The notes beneath the pieces are model-generated. The model saw nothing but the letters and a program-made list of their open reading frames with translations. It did no database searches and was not told the origin of the DNA. Positions 47,360-55,487 of a stretch of DNA of 64,000 nucleotides are shown one piece after another. Position numbers and translations under genes: made by a program. The DNA comes from Dehalobacter sp. DCM. GTDB taxonomy: Bacteria > Bacillota > Desulfitobacteriia > Desulfitobacteriales > Syntrophobotulaceae. Position 1 is the stretch's first letter. Every line of letters starts with the position of its first letter. The stretch lies in contig NZ_CP092282.1 of NCBI RefSeq assembly GCF_024972775.1, forward strand, positions 2,597,001 through 2,661,000, read 5' to 3'.

Positions 47360-47923
47360 TTAATTACCATACAGATCCTTATACTGATGATAGGCTTTAA
47401 GCACATTTGTGGCATAGTCTTCTGTTTCTGGGAAAGGAATATCCTCGATCTGGTAAGCACCCGTAGCTTTCGGGTATTCACTTAACCAACCTTTTACCCT
47501 GCCAATCCCGGCATTATACGATGCAAGGGTAAGTACTAAATTACCCGAGAATTCCTTTTCTAACTGAGCGAGGTACCATGTGCCATAGCGTATATTCGTG
47601 TCCGGATCGTTTAAATTGATCTGTTCGAAGTTTTCACCCAGTTTTTTCGCTATGTCTTGGGCTGTATTCGGCATCAACTGCATAAGACCTACTGCCCCTT
47701 TGGCTGATTTAGACTTGGGGATGAAACGGCTTTCCTCGCGAATAACAGCAATAACCAGTAACGGATCGATATCGTTTTCTGCTGCGTATTTTTCGACCAT
47801 GCTTTTATATGGGAAAGGATAAAAGATCCTTCCGACTATTTCACTTTTCCAGACGGAAAAGACAAAGAACAATAAAAAAATAATTGTTATTGCCCTAACA
47901 ATTTTCTTCTTGGAAACAAACAA
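47360..47923 (-). CDS. Membrane-anchored lytic transglycosylase (Slt family)
   Basis: Cleaves peptidoglycan glycan strands. The 187-residue product has a membrane anchor (about 8-24) and a lysozyme-like domain with catalytic glutamate in VIREESRF, then SAKGAVGLMQLMPNTA, the GTWYLAQLE block and LASYNAGIGRV. A family 1 element lies between it and coaE. Confidence 0.94.
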   Translation of the reverse strand: MFVSKKKIVRAITIIFLLFFVFSVWKSEIVGRIFYPFPYKSMVEKYAAENDIDPLLVIAVIREESRFIPKSKSAKGAVGLMQLMPNTAQDIAKKLGENFEQINLNDPDTNIRYGTWYLAQLEKEFSGNLVLTLASYNAGIGRVKGWLSEYPKATGAYQIEDIPFPETEDYATNVLKAYHQYKDLYGN

Positions 47924-47965
47924 AACACATCATCCTATTTGATAGAGTATGGATTGACCTTGGCT

Positions 47966-48125
47966 AGTACCTTGTCAACCTTAAAGCTGTAATATAATGA
48001 CGAGCAGATTTCTTGTAAGACAAGGCGAAGGATCGATGCATACCGAGCGTATGGAGAGTGAGGACAACGCAGTATTACAAGAAATCTGCCGTCAGGATAT
48101 ATAGATTTAGGGTTGACAAGGTACT
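47966..48125 (+). repeat. Family 1 inverted-repeat element, copy C
   Basis: 160 bases with perfect 15-base ends, AGTACCTTGTCAACC and GGTTGACAAGGTACT. Inner arms GCAGATTTCTTGTAA and TTACAAGAAATCTGC are also perfect complements, with changes relative to copy B that occur in both arms. This shows that pairing has been kept. It fills the coaE-transglycosylase gap. Confidence 0.87.
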
Positions 48126-48162
48126 CGCATTATAGTGATATATATGCCGACAGCGCAACTAA

Positions 48163-48753
48163 TTATGTGTACTTCCTCCAGAGATCGTCAAGCTGCTTTT
48201 CTGTTTCCGCCCAGCTTCCTGAGTTATCGATCACGATATGTGCCATTTCCTTCTTCTGAGCCAGCGGCATTTGAGAATTGATCCGTAACACGGCTTCTTC
48301 CCGGGTCATATTGTTTCTTTGCATCAATCGTTTTATTTGAATTTCAGACGGGACATAAACGACCCATACTTCATCAATACGCTTATCAAACCCTTTTTCC
48401 AGCAGAAGCGGGATTTCGATGATCATCATTTTATTACCGGCTAATTCTGCTTCTTGGCATTGTTTTAACATCTCATCCATAACGCGTGGGTGAACGAGCG
48501 CTTCCAATTCAGCCCGCGCATCCGGGTTATTAAATACAACTTGTCCGAGAGCATAGCGGTCTATTCTTCCATCAGCAATACAATCTGCGCCAAACAACTT
48601 GCCTATTTCCGTTACAAGCTTCCCATCTTTGTCCGCATAGAGCTGATGAACCACTTGGTCGGCATCAAAAACCGGAATGCCCTTCTGCGCAAACCATTTG
48701 GAGACGCTCGTTTTTCCACTGCCGATACCGCCTGTCAGTCCTATCCTGATCAT
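48163..48753 (-). CDS. coaE: Dephospho-CoA kinase (CoaE)
   Basis: Last step of coenzyme A synthesis. The 196-residue product has the P-loop GLTGGIGSGKTSVSKW, the substrate region VFDADQVVHQLY and the lid region with RNNMTREEAVLRI. Position two genes from mutM and polA is a frequent Firmicutes cluster (polA-mutM-ytaF-coaE), here with an ABC-F gene inserted. Confidence 0.97.
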   Translation of the reverse strand: MIRIGLTGGIGSGKTSVSKWFAQKGIPVFDADQVVHQLYADKDGKLVTEIGKLFGADCIADGRIDRYALGQVVFNNPDARAELEALVHPRVMDEMLKQCQEAELAGNKMMIIEIPLLLEKGFDKRIDEVWVVYVPSEIQIKRLMQRNNMTREEAVLRINSQMPLAQKKEMAHIVIDNSGSWAETEKQLDDLWRKYT

Positions 48754-48892
48754 ATTATCTCCTGCTTGTCTTTAAGGATTATTCACACGATACAGAAACC
48801 TGTTTTATTCCCTTAGGCTTATGTTTAAAACCCACGCGTATCAATGGCTAATTATGCTTGATAATTTTATTATTATTATACCATGTGAATCC

Positions 48893-49591
48893 TTAAAAAA
48901 GCTTTAATGTACCAATAAGAATCAAAACAAATCCCGGCAGGTATTTTGCTTTGGACAGCAGGTTGGCTGGCAGCTTTCCTGTTAATATTTGCCCTGTAAA
49001 GATCATCATGACCTGCAGTAACGCTACGAAAGCAATGGCGTATAAAGATATACCTGCCATCGACGCCGCCATCCCGGATACAAAGGCATCTAAAGCCAAG
49101 GCTACGCCAAGCAGAATACTTTCGTTGATGGTGATAATTCCTGAACCGTCAATATCAGCTGCATCGGGTGTTTGCAACACCTGGATGATAAGTCCGAAAA
49201 AATGGATACTGACTATTGTTTTATAGGGGTTACATGCCTTGGATTCCTCATTGGTCTCTGCTTGCAACGGGATGTTTTCTACCGCATACACACCAGCGCT
49301 CATGGCAGGTGCGGATTTCATCAGTGCCTCACTGCTCCGAACAGCCTGGACCAGTTGGTAAATACCAATGGCAATCAAGACAACAGCCCCTAGAACCCCC
49401 GGTTGGATCACCTTGAAATACGGTGTAATCAAATTACCGAACAACATTGATATTCCCATGGCTAGTGCTGTACACGAACCAATGATCACCAGAGAACTCA
49501 GAGGAATTCGGATCCTTTTTAAGCCATAAGCCATCCCCACACCGAAACCGTCCAAACTCAAAGCCAACGCAATGACCAACGCCATACCCAT
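48893..49591 (-). CDS. ytaF: Sporulation membrane protein YtaF (MntP-like)
   Basis: The 232-residue membrane protein has two repeats of the MntP type: ALALSLDGFGVGMAYGLK near the start and ALALDAFVSGMAASMAG in the second half, each with conserved acidic residues in membrane helices. A central variable loop (about 95-145) separates them. YtaF is genetically linked to polA-mutM-coaE in sporulating Firmicutes; the transported ion, if any, is not established. Confidence 0.9.
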   Translation of the reverse strand: MGMALVIALALSLDGFGVGMAYGLKRIRIPLSSLVIIGSCTALAMGISMLFGNLITPYFKVIQPGVLGAVVLIAIGIYQLVQAVRSSEALMKSAPAMSAGVYAVENIPLQAETNEESKACNPYKTIVSIHFFGLIIQVLQTPDAADIDGSGIITINESILLGVALALDAFVSGMAASMAGISLYAIAFVALLQVMMIFTGQILTGKLPANLLSKAKYLPGFVLILIGTLKLF

Positions 49592-49662
49592 ATTCTTTTA
49601 CCCCTTAAGTATTACTTCGGGATAATATATGGTCAATCTCTGGGTTTGGTGAGTTGTTCCAT

Positions 49663-51558
49663 TTATTCCTGGTAAGCCATCCATTCTTCCATTAACGCGT
49701 CAAGTTCTAGCCGTGCTGATTCATATTCTTGATGCAGACATAGTGTTAATTCATAATCCGACGCAGCCGCATGGAGCTTGCTCTCCAATTCTTTAAGGAC
49801 AATCTCCGTTTCATCAATTCTTTCTTCAATTTGTTTGATTTTCTTCTCCATCCGTTTAGCCTGTTTAGATTCTTCGCGAAAAATCCTGGCGTCGTGGTTT
49901 TCTTTAGGATCAGATGCGTTCTTCTTTGAATCGGAGAGGTTACCTATTCCCGGTGCTTTATTCGCATTCTCTCTTTCAATCATTTCGCGGTAATAGGTAT
50001 AATCTCCCTCATAAATTCTTAACCCTTCCCGGGTTAGGCAGGCTATCTTATTGGCGATCCGGTCCAGAAAGTAACGATCATGAGATACTGTCAGAATCGT
50101 GCCATTATACTCCCGGAGAACTTCTTCAAGCACTTCCCGTGTTTCCATATCCAAATGGTTGGTGGGTTCATCTAATAGAAGCAAATTACCTTGGTTTAGG
50201 AATAGTTTGCATAAAGCCAGTCTGCTTTTTTCACCGCCGCTCAGCCCGCTGACGGGTTTAAAAACATCTTCGCTCCGGAAACCAAAACGCGCCAGGATAC
50301 TGCGGATTTCCGGATCGTCCAGCTGGCATGCATAGCGAATCTCATCAATGACAGACTCTCTTTGTCCAACATCCTCATGCTCCTGGGAATAATAGCTGAC
50401 CGATACATTGGCACCGATCTTAAGTGTCCCACTGTACGGAATTTGGCCCATTATGGTTTTTAAAAGGGTCGTTTTCCCTGCACCGTTTCTTCCGAGCACA
50501 GCCACCTTATCTCCACGCCGCAGTTCAAGGTTGACATGTTCAAAAACAGGCTTCTGCGTATATTTAACGGCTAAGTCATCTACGGTTAATACGACATTGC
50601 CCGAACGTTCTTTCGTGTGAAAATTTATAGTCAATGTCTTCGTTGTCTTTGGTGCGGTCACTGGTGTAATCCGCTTAAGCATTGACTCTCTGCCGCGAGC
50701 CTGCTTTGCTTTGATACCAGCGCCATGACGCAGGATATAGGCTTCCAAGTCAGCTATCTTTTTATTGACACGTTCTGCTTCTCTGGTCAATGTAATTTTT
50801 TCCACCTGACGCTGCAGCTCGAATTCCGAATAATTGCCTTCATAGGATTTCAAATTCCCTTCTTCGATTAGGAAAATCCGGTCGACTATCTTATCGATGA
50901 AATAGCGGTCATGGGAAACGATAAGAACGGCACCGGCATATTCTGTCAAATAGCCTTCCAGCCATTCCAGGGCTTCTATATCCAGATGATTGGTCGGTTC
51001 GTCCATGATCAGTGTGTCGGGATCACGCAGTAAAAGTTTGCCCAGCGCCAGTCTGGTTTTCTGCCCCCCGCTGAGATGCGCCGCACTTTTATTCTGCTGC
51101 TCTTCCAGTCCTAACCCGAAAAGGATTTTACGAACCCGGGCTTCAAGAGCATAGCCGCCTTCCCGTTCGTAGCGTTCGGTAAGTCTTCCGTACTGGTGCA
51201 AAATCTTTTCTTCGGCGTTGTTAGCCATGCTTATTTCCAGATAACGAAGGTTATTCCGCATCTCCAGTATATCCTGACGTTCCATCAGCATCAGATCAAA
51301 AACTGTTCCCTCTTCAGCAAATGCTTCCGGAGTCTGCGGCAAATAGCCGACAGTTCCTTCCCAATGGATATCTCCCTTTTCTTTGCCGATTTCCCCAAGC
51401 AGAGCGCGCAGCAATGTTGTTTTTCCTGCCCCGTTGGCACCGACTAATCCTGCCTTCATCCCTTTTTCCAAACGAAAAGATATATCCTTAAGCAGCGGAC
51501 TTCCCGCCACTTCGATGTCCATATGACTGCAAAATAATATGCTCATCCTCGTATTCAA
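49663..51558 (-). CDS. ABC-F family ATPase
   Basis: Soluble protein with two ABC domains; relatives act on the ribosome in translation control or antibiotic protection. The 631-residue product has Walker A GANGAGKTTLLRALLG and GRNGAGKTTLLKTIMG, signatures LSGGQKTRLALGKLLL and LSGGEKSRLALCKLFL, Walker B LIMDEPTNHLD and LLLDEPTNHLD, the ABC-F linker between them, and a C-terminal coiled coil (about 555-625). The start is TTG at 51556-51558 with GAGGAG upstream. The subfamily (YdiF/YfmR-like or other) is not resolved. Confidence 0.94.
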   Translation of the reverse strand: MNTRMSILFCSHMDIEVAGSPLLKDISFRLEKGMKAGLVGANGAGKTTLLRALLGEIGKEKGDIHWEGTVGYLPQTPEAFAEEGTVFDLMLMERQDILEMRNNLRYLEISMANNAEEKILHQYGRLTERYEREGGYALEARVRKILFGLGLEEQQNKSAAHLSGGQKTRLALGKLLLRDPDTLIMDEPTNHLDIEALEWLEGYLTEYAGAVLIVSHDRYFIDKIVDRIFLIEEGNLKSYEGNYSEFELQRQVEKITLTREAERVNKKIADLEAYILRHGAGIKAKQARGRESMLKRITPVTAPKTTKTLTINFHTKERSGNVVLTVDDLAVKYTQKPVFEHVNLELRRGDKVAVLGRNGAGKTTLLKTIMGQIPYSGTLKIGANVSVSYYSQEHEDVGQRESVIDEIRYACQLDDPEIRSILARFGFRSEDVFKPVSGLSGGEKSRLALCKLFLNQGNLLLLDEPTNHLDMETREVLEEVLREYNGTILTVSHDRYFLDRIANKIACLTREGLRIYEGDYTYYREMIERENANKAPGIGNLSDSKKNASDPKENHDARIFREESKQAKRMEKKIKQIEERIDETEIVLKELESKLHAAASDYELTLCLHQEYESARLELDALMEEWMAYQE

Positions 51559-51582
51559 ATGCTCCTCGATGATTTTTATTAT

Positions 51583-52413
51583 TTACTTCTGACATTCCGG
51601 ACAGTATACTGTCGTTCTGCCGATGATTCTTGTTTTTTCCAGCGCAGTCCCACATATCTTGCACTTTTTGCCGCTTCGTCCATAGACCATCAAATTATCC
51701 TGGAAAGAACCCCTGCTCCCGTCACCATCGCGGTAATCTCGAAAAGACGTCCCTCTCGCTGCGATCCCCATGGTAAGTACGTCGCAAATGGCATGATACA
51801 GCAGGATGATTTCGGATACCTTTAATGACTGGGTACTCCGGGAAGGGGATATGCCTGCCCTGAATAACGCTTCATCGGCATAGATGTTCCCTAAACCGGC
51901 CACAACGGACTGATCCAGGATGGCTGCTTTAATCGTACTCTTCTTGCGAGCCAGCCGTAATCCAAGCTGATCAAACGTAAATAACTCGGCCAACGGTTCG
52001 GGACCGAGCTTGGCTAAACACGCCAGACAGGTAACCTGATGTGAGGGCACCAGTTGGATTCGTCCGAATTTACGGGTATCCGAATAGTGCAGTTCCCCGT
52101 CCTCAAGATAGAAAACCACGTGGGTATGTTTAGCCGGTGGGTGCTTATCCGGGTAATATACCAACCGCCCCGTCATTCGGAAATGAACAATCAGCGTCAT
52201 TCCCTTACTGACATTGATTAGCAGGTATTTACCGCGCCTGTCCAGGCTTTCTACAACACTGTCTCTCAAGTGACTAACAAAATCCCCGGCATCGTCACTT
52301 CCCATGGTTATCACTGCTGGCAGCCAGCGTATATCGATATCAACAATCCGTTGTCCAATAATTTTTGTGGCGAGTGTTAACCGCACTGTTTCAACTTCAG
52401 GCAATTCAGGCAT
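51583..52413 (-). CDS. mutM: Formamidopyrimidine-DNA glycosylase (MutM/Fpg)
   Basis: Removes 8-oxoguanine and ring-opened purines. The product (276 residues) begins MPELPEVETVR, with the catalytic proline and glutamate right after the initiator Met, has the H2TH region and ends in the zinc finger CKICGTALEK to CPECQK. ATG at 52411-52413 follows GGGAGGTG; an upstream start would bury the catalytic proline and cannot be right. Located after polA. Confidence 0.97.
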   Translation of the reverse strand: MPELPEVETVRLTLATKIIGQRIVDIDIRWLPAVITMGSDDAGDFVSHLRDSVVESLDRRGKYLLINVSKGMTLIVHFRMTGRLVYYPDKHPPAKHTHVVFYLEDGELHYSDTRKFGRIQLVPSHQVTCLACLAKLGPEPLAELFTFDQLGLRLARKKSTIKAAILDQSVVAGLGNIYADEALFRAGISPSRSTQSLKVSEIILLYHAICDVLTMGIAARGTSFRDYRDGDGSRGSFQDNLMVYGRSGKKCKICGTALEKTRIIGRTTVYCPECQK

Positions 52414-52490
52414 ACTGTACACACCTCCCACCCGGTTTTACGAGTCCTTATCAGCCATGACAGCAACAATATCAAAGGGAAAAGGATCAA

Positions 52491-55253
52491 TTAAACTGTA
52501 TATGGAACCATATCATACCAGTTATTCCCCACCTTGCAGTCAACAACCAACGGCACTGCTAATGGATAAGCGCCTTCCATTGCCTGAATCACTTTGTTTG
52601 CCGCTTCAGCCAGTTCATCCGGTGCAATTTGGATAACAAGCTCGTCGTGAACCTGTAAAAGCATATCTGCCTGCAACCCTTTCAGGGCTTCATCTACTTT
52701 GATCATGGCAATTTTCATAATATCCGCAGCTGTTCCCTGGATAGGAGAATTTTTAGCGATACGCTCGCCAAACTGCCGTGTCATACGGTTGGGGTGAGCC
52801 AGTTCCGGTATTTTCCTCAGCCGGTTTAAGAGTGTCCGTATTTCCCCGTTTTCCTTCGCTTCAATAACAGCTTCTTCAAGATAACGGTTTACCCCCTGGT
52901 AGCGTTCAAAGTACTGGGTAATATAATATTTTGCTTCTTTGCGGGATATTGCCAGGTCTCGCGCCAACCCGAAATCCGTTAAGCCATACATCAGTCCAAA
53001 ATTGACCGCTTTCGCTTTACGACGCATATCCTTTGTCACTGACTCAAGCGGCACCCCAAAGACTTCGGCTGCCGTCCGGCGGTGAACATCTTCTTCGGAT
53101 ATAAACGATTGGCAAAGAATAGGGTCTTTCGAATAATGCGCAAGGATACGTAATTCGATCTGTGAATAATCCGCGGAAAACAGCACCCAATCCGTGTTGC
53201 CCGGCCGAAATACCTTCCGCAGCTTACGTCCTTCTTCCAGGCGAATCGGGATATTCTGAAGATTAGGCTCCGTACTGGATAATCTGCCTGTTGCGGTTAC
53301 CGTCTGTTGAAAGGTCGTATGAATCTTGTCGTCACGAATCTGTGCCAAAAGTCCTTTCACATAGGTCGAATTCAACTTGACAAGCTGCCTGTAATTAAGA
53401 AGCTTTTCGATGATTGGATGCTCCGGCAATAATTCCTCTAATGTCTCGGCGTCAGTAGAATAACCTGTTTTGGTCTTTTTAAGCGGCGGCAGACCCAGAT
53501 TTTCAAAGAGGATTTTGCCTAGCTGCTGCGGAGAGTTGATATTGAAATTTTCACCAGCCAAATGATAGATTTCTGTCTCGCATGCACATATATTGTGATC
53601 CAATTCGGAACCGAATTCGCTGAGCATCGCTTTATCTACTGCAATCCCCGTTTTTTCCATTTGCGCGAGGATTTTGCTTAGAGGTTCTTCAATCTCATGC
53701 AGCAGCTTTTCCATGCCGTTTTCTGCTATCTCCTCTGCAAGCTTAGATGCCATTTTCCGCAGCAATGACGCTTCACGGGCAGGGGTTAATGAGAATAAAT
53801 CGGTGATATGATCACGCAGTAATTCGCAGACGCTGAAGTTTGTTCGACTGGGGTTAAGTAAGTAAGAAGCTAAGCTAAGATCCAAATCAATCCCTGCCAA
53901 CTGTTTTCCTTCGTTACCCATTAAAGAATATAGACTTTTACTGTCGGCAACGATTTTTCGGATAGTGTCATCCGCTAATATTTCGTCCCAAAGCGCTAAG
54001 ACACGGACAGGCTGATCGCAGCGTTTCAATGTATAGGCATAGTGTTCATCACAGATACCCATTTCCGTCCATTGTCCCTGATGAATACTGCCGTTGTGAC
54101 GATAGCTAAGCGCCAACAATGGCTTTTCTTCCAGCCATTGTTGCAGAAGGTTCAGCCATGACTCCCCATCGAGATCCTTTTCCGGCTGATTTATATCCTC
54201 AGCACCTGCTTCTTTTTCTGATGCTATATTATTGTCACTTCTAACCAAATCGTCGATGCTATCTGAGAATAACCCGAATTCCTTTTGTTCTATATCCGAT
54301 AAATTGGCGGGGTCCTTTTTCGATACGGGACGTTTTTGGGCAGAGCGAGAAGGATTCTCCGGGTCACCTTCCCCACCGATGACAGCCGCTAAGCTCTGTT
54401 CAAATAGAGCAGCTACTTTATACAGGCTATAATGATGGAGGATTTTTTTACTGTTTTCACGGTTGGGCTCTTGCCACCGAAGCTGTTCTAACGTATGTTC
54501 TACTGGAACATCATGAATCATTGCCGCCAGCTTTTTACTGAGTAAGGCCTGCTCAGCATAGGTATTCAGCAATTCATTTAACTTCTTACCGGATACTTTA
54601 TCTTTATTCTGCAGAACGTTCTCCACAGAGCCAAATTCATGCAATAATTTCAATGCCGTCTTTTCGCCAACTCCCGGAATACCGGGGATATTATCCGAGG
54701 TATCGCCCATAAGGCCTTTTAAGTCAATAATCTGGGCAGGGGTTAATTCATACCTTTCGTAGAGTCTTTCTGCGTTATAGCTCTCGACTTCGGAAATCCC
54801 TTTGACCGTTAGTAATACATTCGTTCTGGGATTGATCAGCTGCAATGCGTCCTTGTCGCCTGTAAAGATACTGACATTAATATCATGGGCAATCGCCAGA
54901 TCATTCACAGTTGCAATAATATCATCGGCCTCATAGCCTCCCAATTCCAGGATGGGCACGGACATGGCCTGCAGGATGTCTTTAAGATATCCAAATTGTG
55001 GTTTTAATGTTTCAGGGGTTTCCTTCCGATGGGCTTTGTATCCTTCATACTGTTCGATACGAACAGTCGCTTTCGTTTTATCAAAAGCCACCACCCAATA
55101 GTCCGGCTTCTGTTCTTTTTGCAGCCTGAACAACATGGTCAGAAAACCATGTACCGCATTCGTTGGTCGTCCGTCCGCGGAGGTCAGCGGCGGAAGCGCA
55201 TAAAAAGCTCTATTAATCAGACTGTTACCGTCCAATATCAGCATATGGGGCAT
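52491..55253 (-). CDS. polA: DNA polymerase I (PolA)
   Basis: Replication and repair polymerase of about 920 residues. It has the N-terminal 5-prime nuclease domain (MLILDGNSLINRAFYALPP, GDKDALQLI, GLMGDTSDNIPGIPGVG), a degenerate 3-prime exonuclease domain, and polymerase motifs ADYSQIELRILAHYS, RRKAKAVNFGLMYG and LQVHDELVIQ. The proofreading motif DxE is absent near residue 390 (LLALSYRHNG there), as in other Gram-positive PolA. ATG at 55251-55253 has AAAGGAGCC upstream. Confidence 0.96.
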   Translation of the reverse strand: MPHMLILDGNSLINRAFYALPPLTSADGRPTNAVHGFLTMLFRLQKEQKPDYWVVAFDKTKATVRIEQYEGYKAHRKETPETLKPQFGYLKDILQAMSVPILELGGYEADDIIATVNDLAIAHDINVSIFTGDKDALQLINPRTNVLLTVKGISEVESYNAERLYERYELTPAQIIDLKGLMGDTSDNIPGIPGVGEKTALKLLHEFGSVENVLQNKDKVSGKKLNELLNTYAEQALLSKKLAAMIHDVPVEHTLEQLRWQEPNRENSKKILHHYSLYKVAALFEQSLAAVIGGEGDPENPSRSAQKRPVSKKDPANLSDIEQKEFGLFSDSIDDLVRSDNNIASEKEAGAEDINQPEKDLDGESWLNLLQQWLEEKPLLALSYRHNGSIHQGQWTEMGICDEHYAYTLKRCDQPVRVLALWDEILADDTIRKIVADSKSLYSLMGNEGKQLAGIDLDLSLASYLLNPSRTNFSVCELLRDHITDLFSLTPAREASLLRKMASKLAEEIAENGMEKLLHEIEEPLSKILAQMEKTGIAVDKAMLSEFGSELDHNICACETEIYHLAGENFNINSPQQLGKILFENLGLPPLKKTKTGYSTDAETLEELLPEHPIIEKLLNYRQLVKLNSTYVKGLLAQIRDDKIHTTFQQTVTATGRLSSTEPNLQNIPIRLEEGRKLRKVFRPGNTDWVLFSADYSQIELRILAHYSKDPILCQSFISEEDVHRRTAAEVFGVPLESVTKDMRRKAKAVNFGLMYGLTDFGLARDLAISRKEAKYYITQYFERYQGVNRYLEEAVIEAKENGEIRTLLNRLRKIPELAHPNRMTRQFGERIAKNSPIQGTAADIMKIAMIKVDEALKGLQADMLLQVHDELVIQIAPDELAEAANKVIQAMEGAYPLAVPLVVDCKVGNNWYDMVPYTV

Positions 55254-55423
55254 GAGCAGGCTCCTTTCAGGGCAATCCAGTTCATATTTTCCTTTTATAT
55301 CATAACCTTTTCTCGGATCAATAACAACAATGATTATCAGTTTGAATACGACGGGAGTATGCAATAAACAAGGCATTGCGTGTCATTGATGATCTTTGTT
55401 CGGCAGTTGTACATCCGTGTACA

Positions 55424-55470
55424 GAAAAAAATAGGTGCTGCGAACAACAAAAATGGTTTGCAGCACCTAT
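55424..55470 (-). terminator. Rho-independent terminator after the molybdenum oxidoreductase gene
   Basis: Perfect 11-base stem ATAGGTGCTGC and GCAGCACCTAT (55431-55441 and 55460-55470). On the minus strand it is followed by TTTTTTTCTG. It lies 18 bases after the stop at 55488 and shows that this gene is a separate transcript from polA. Confidence 0.9.
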
Positions 55471-55487
55471 AAGAATATTGCCAATTA

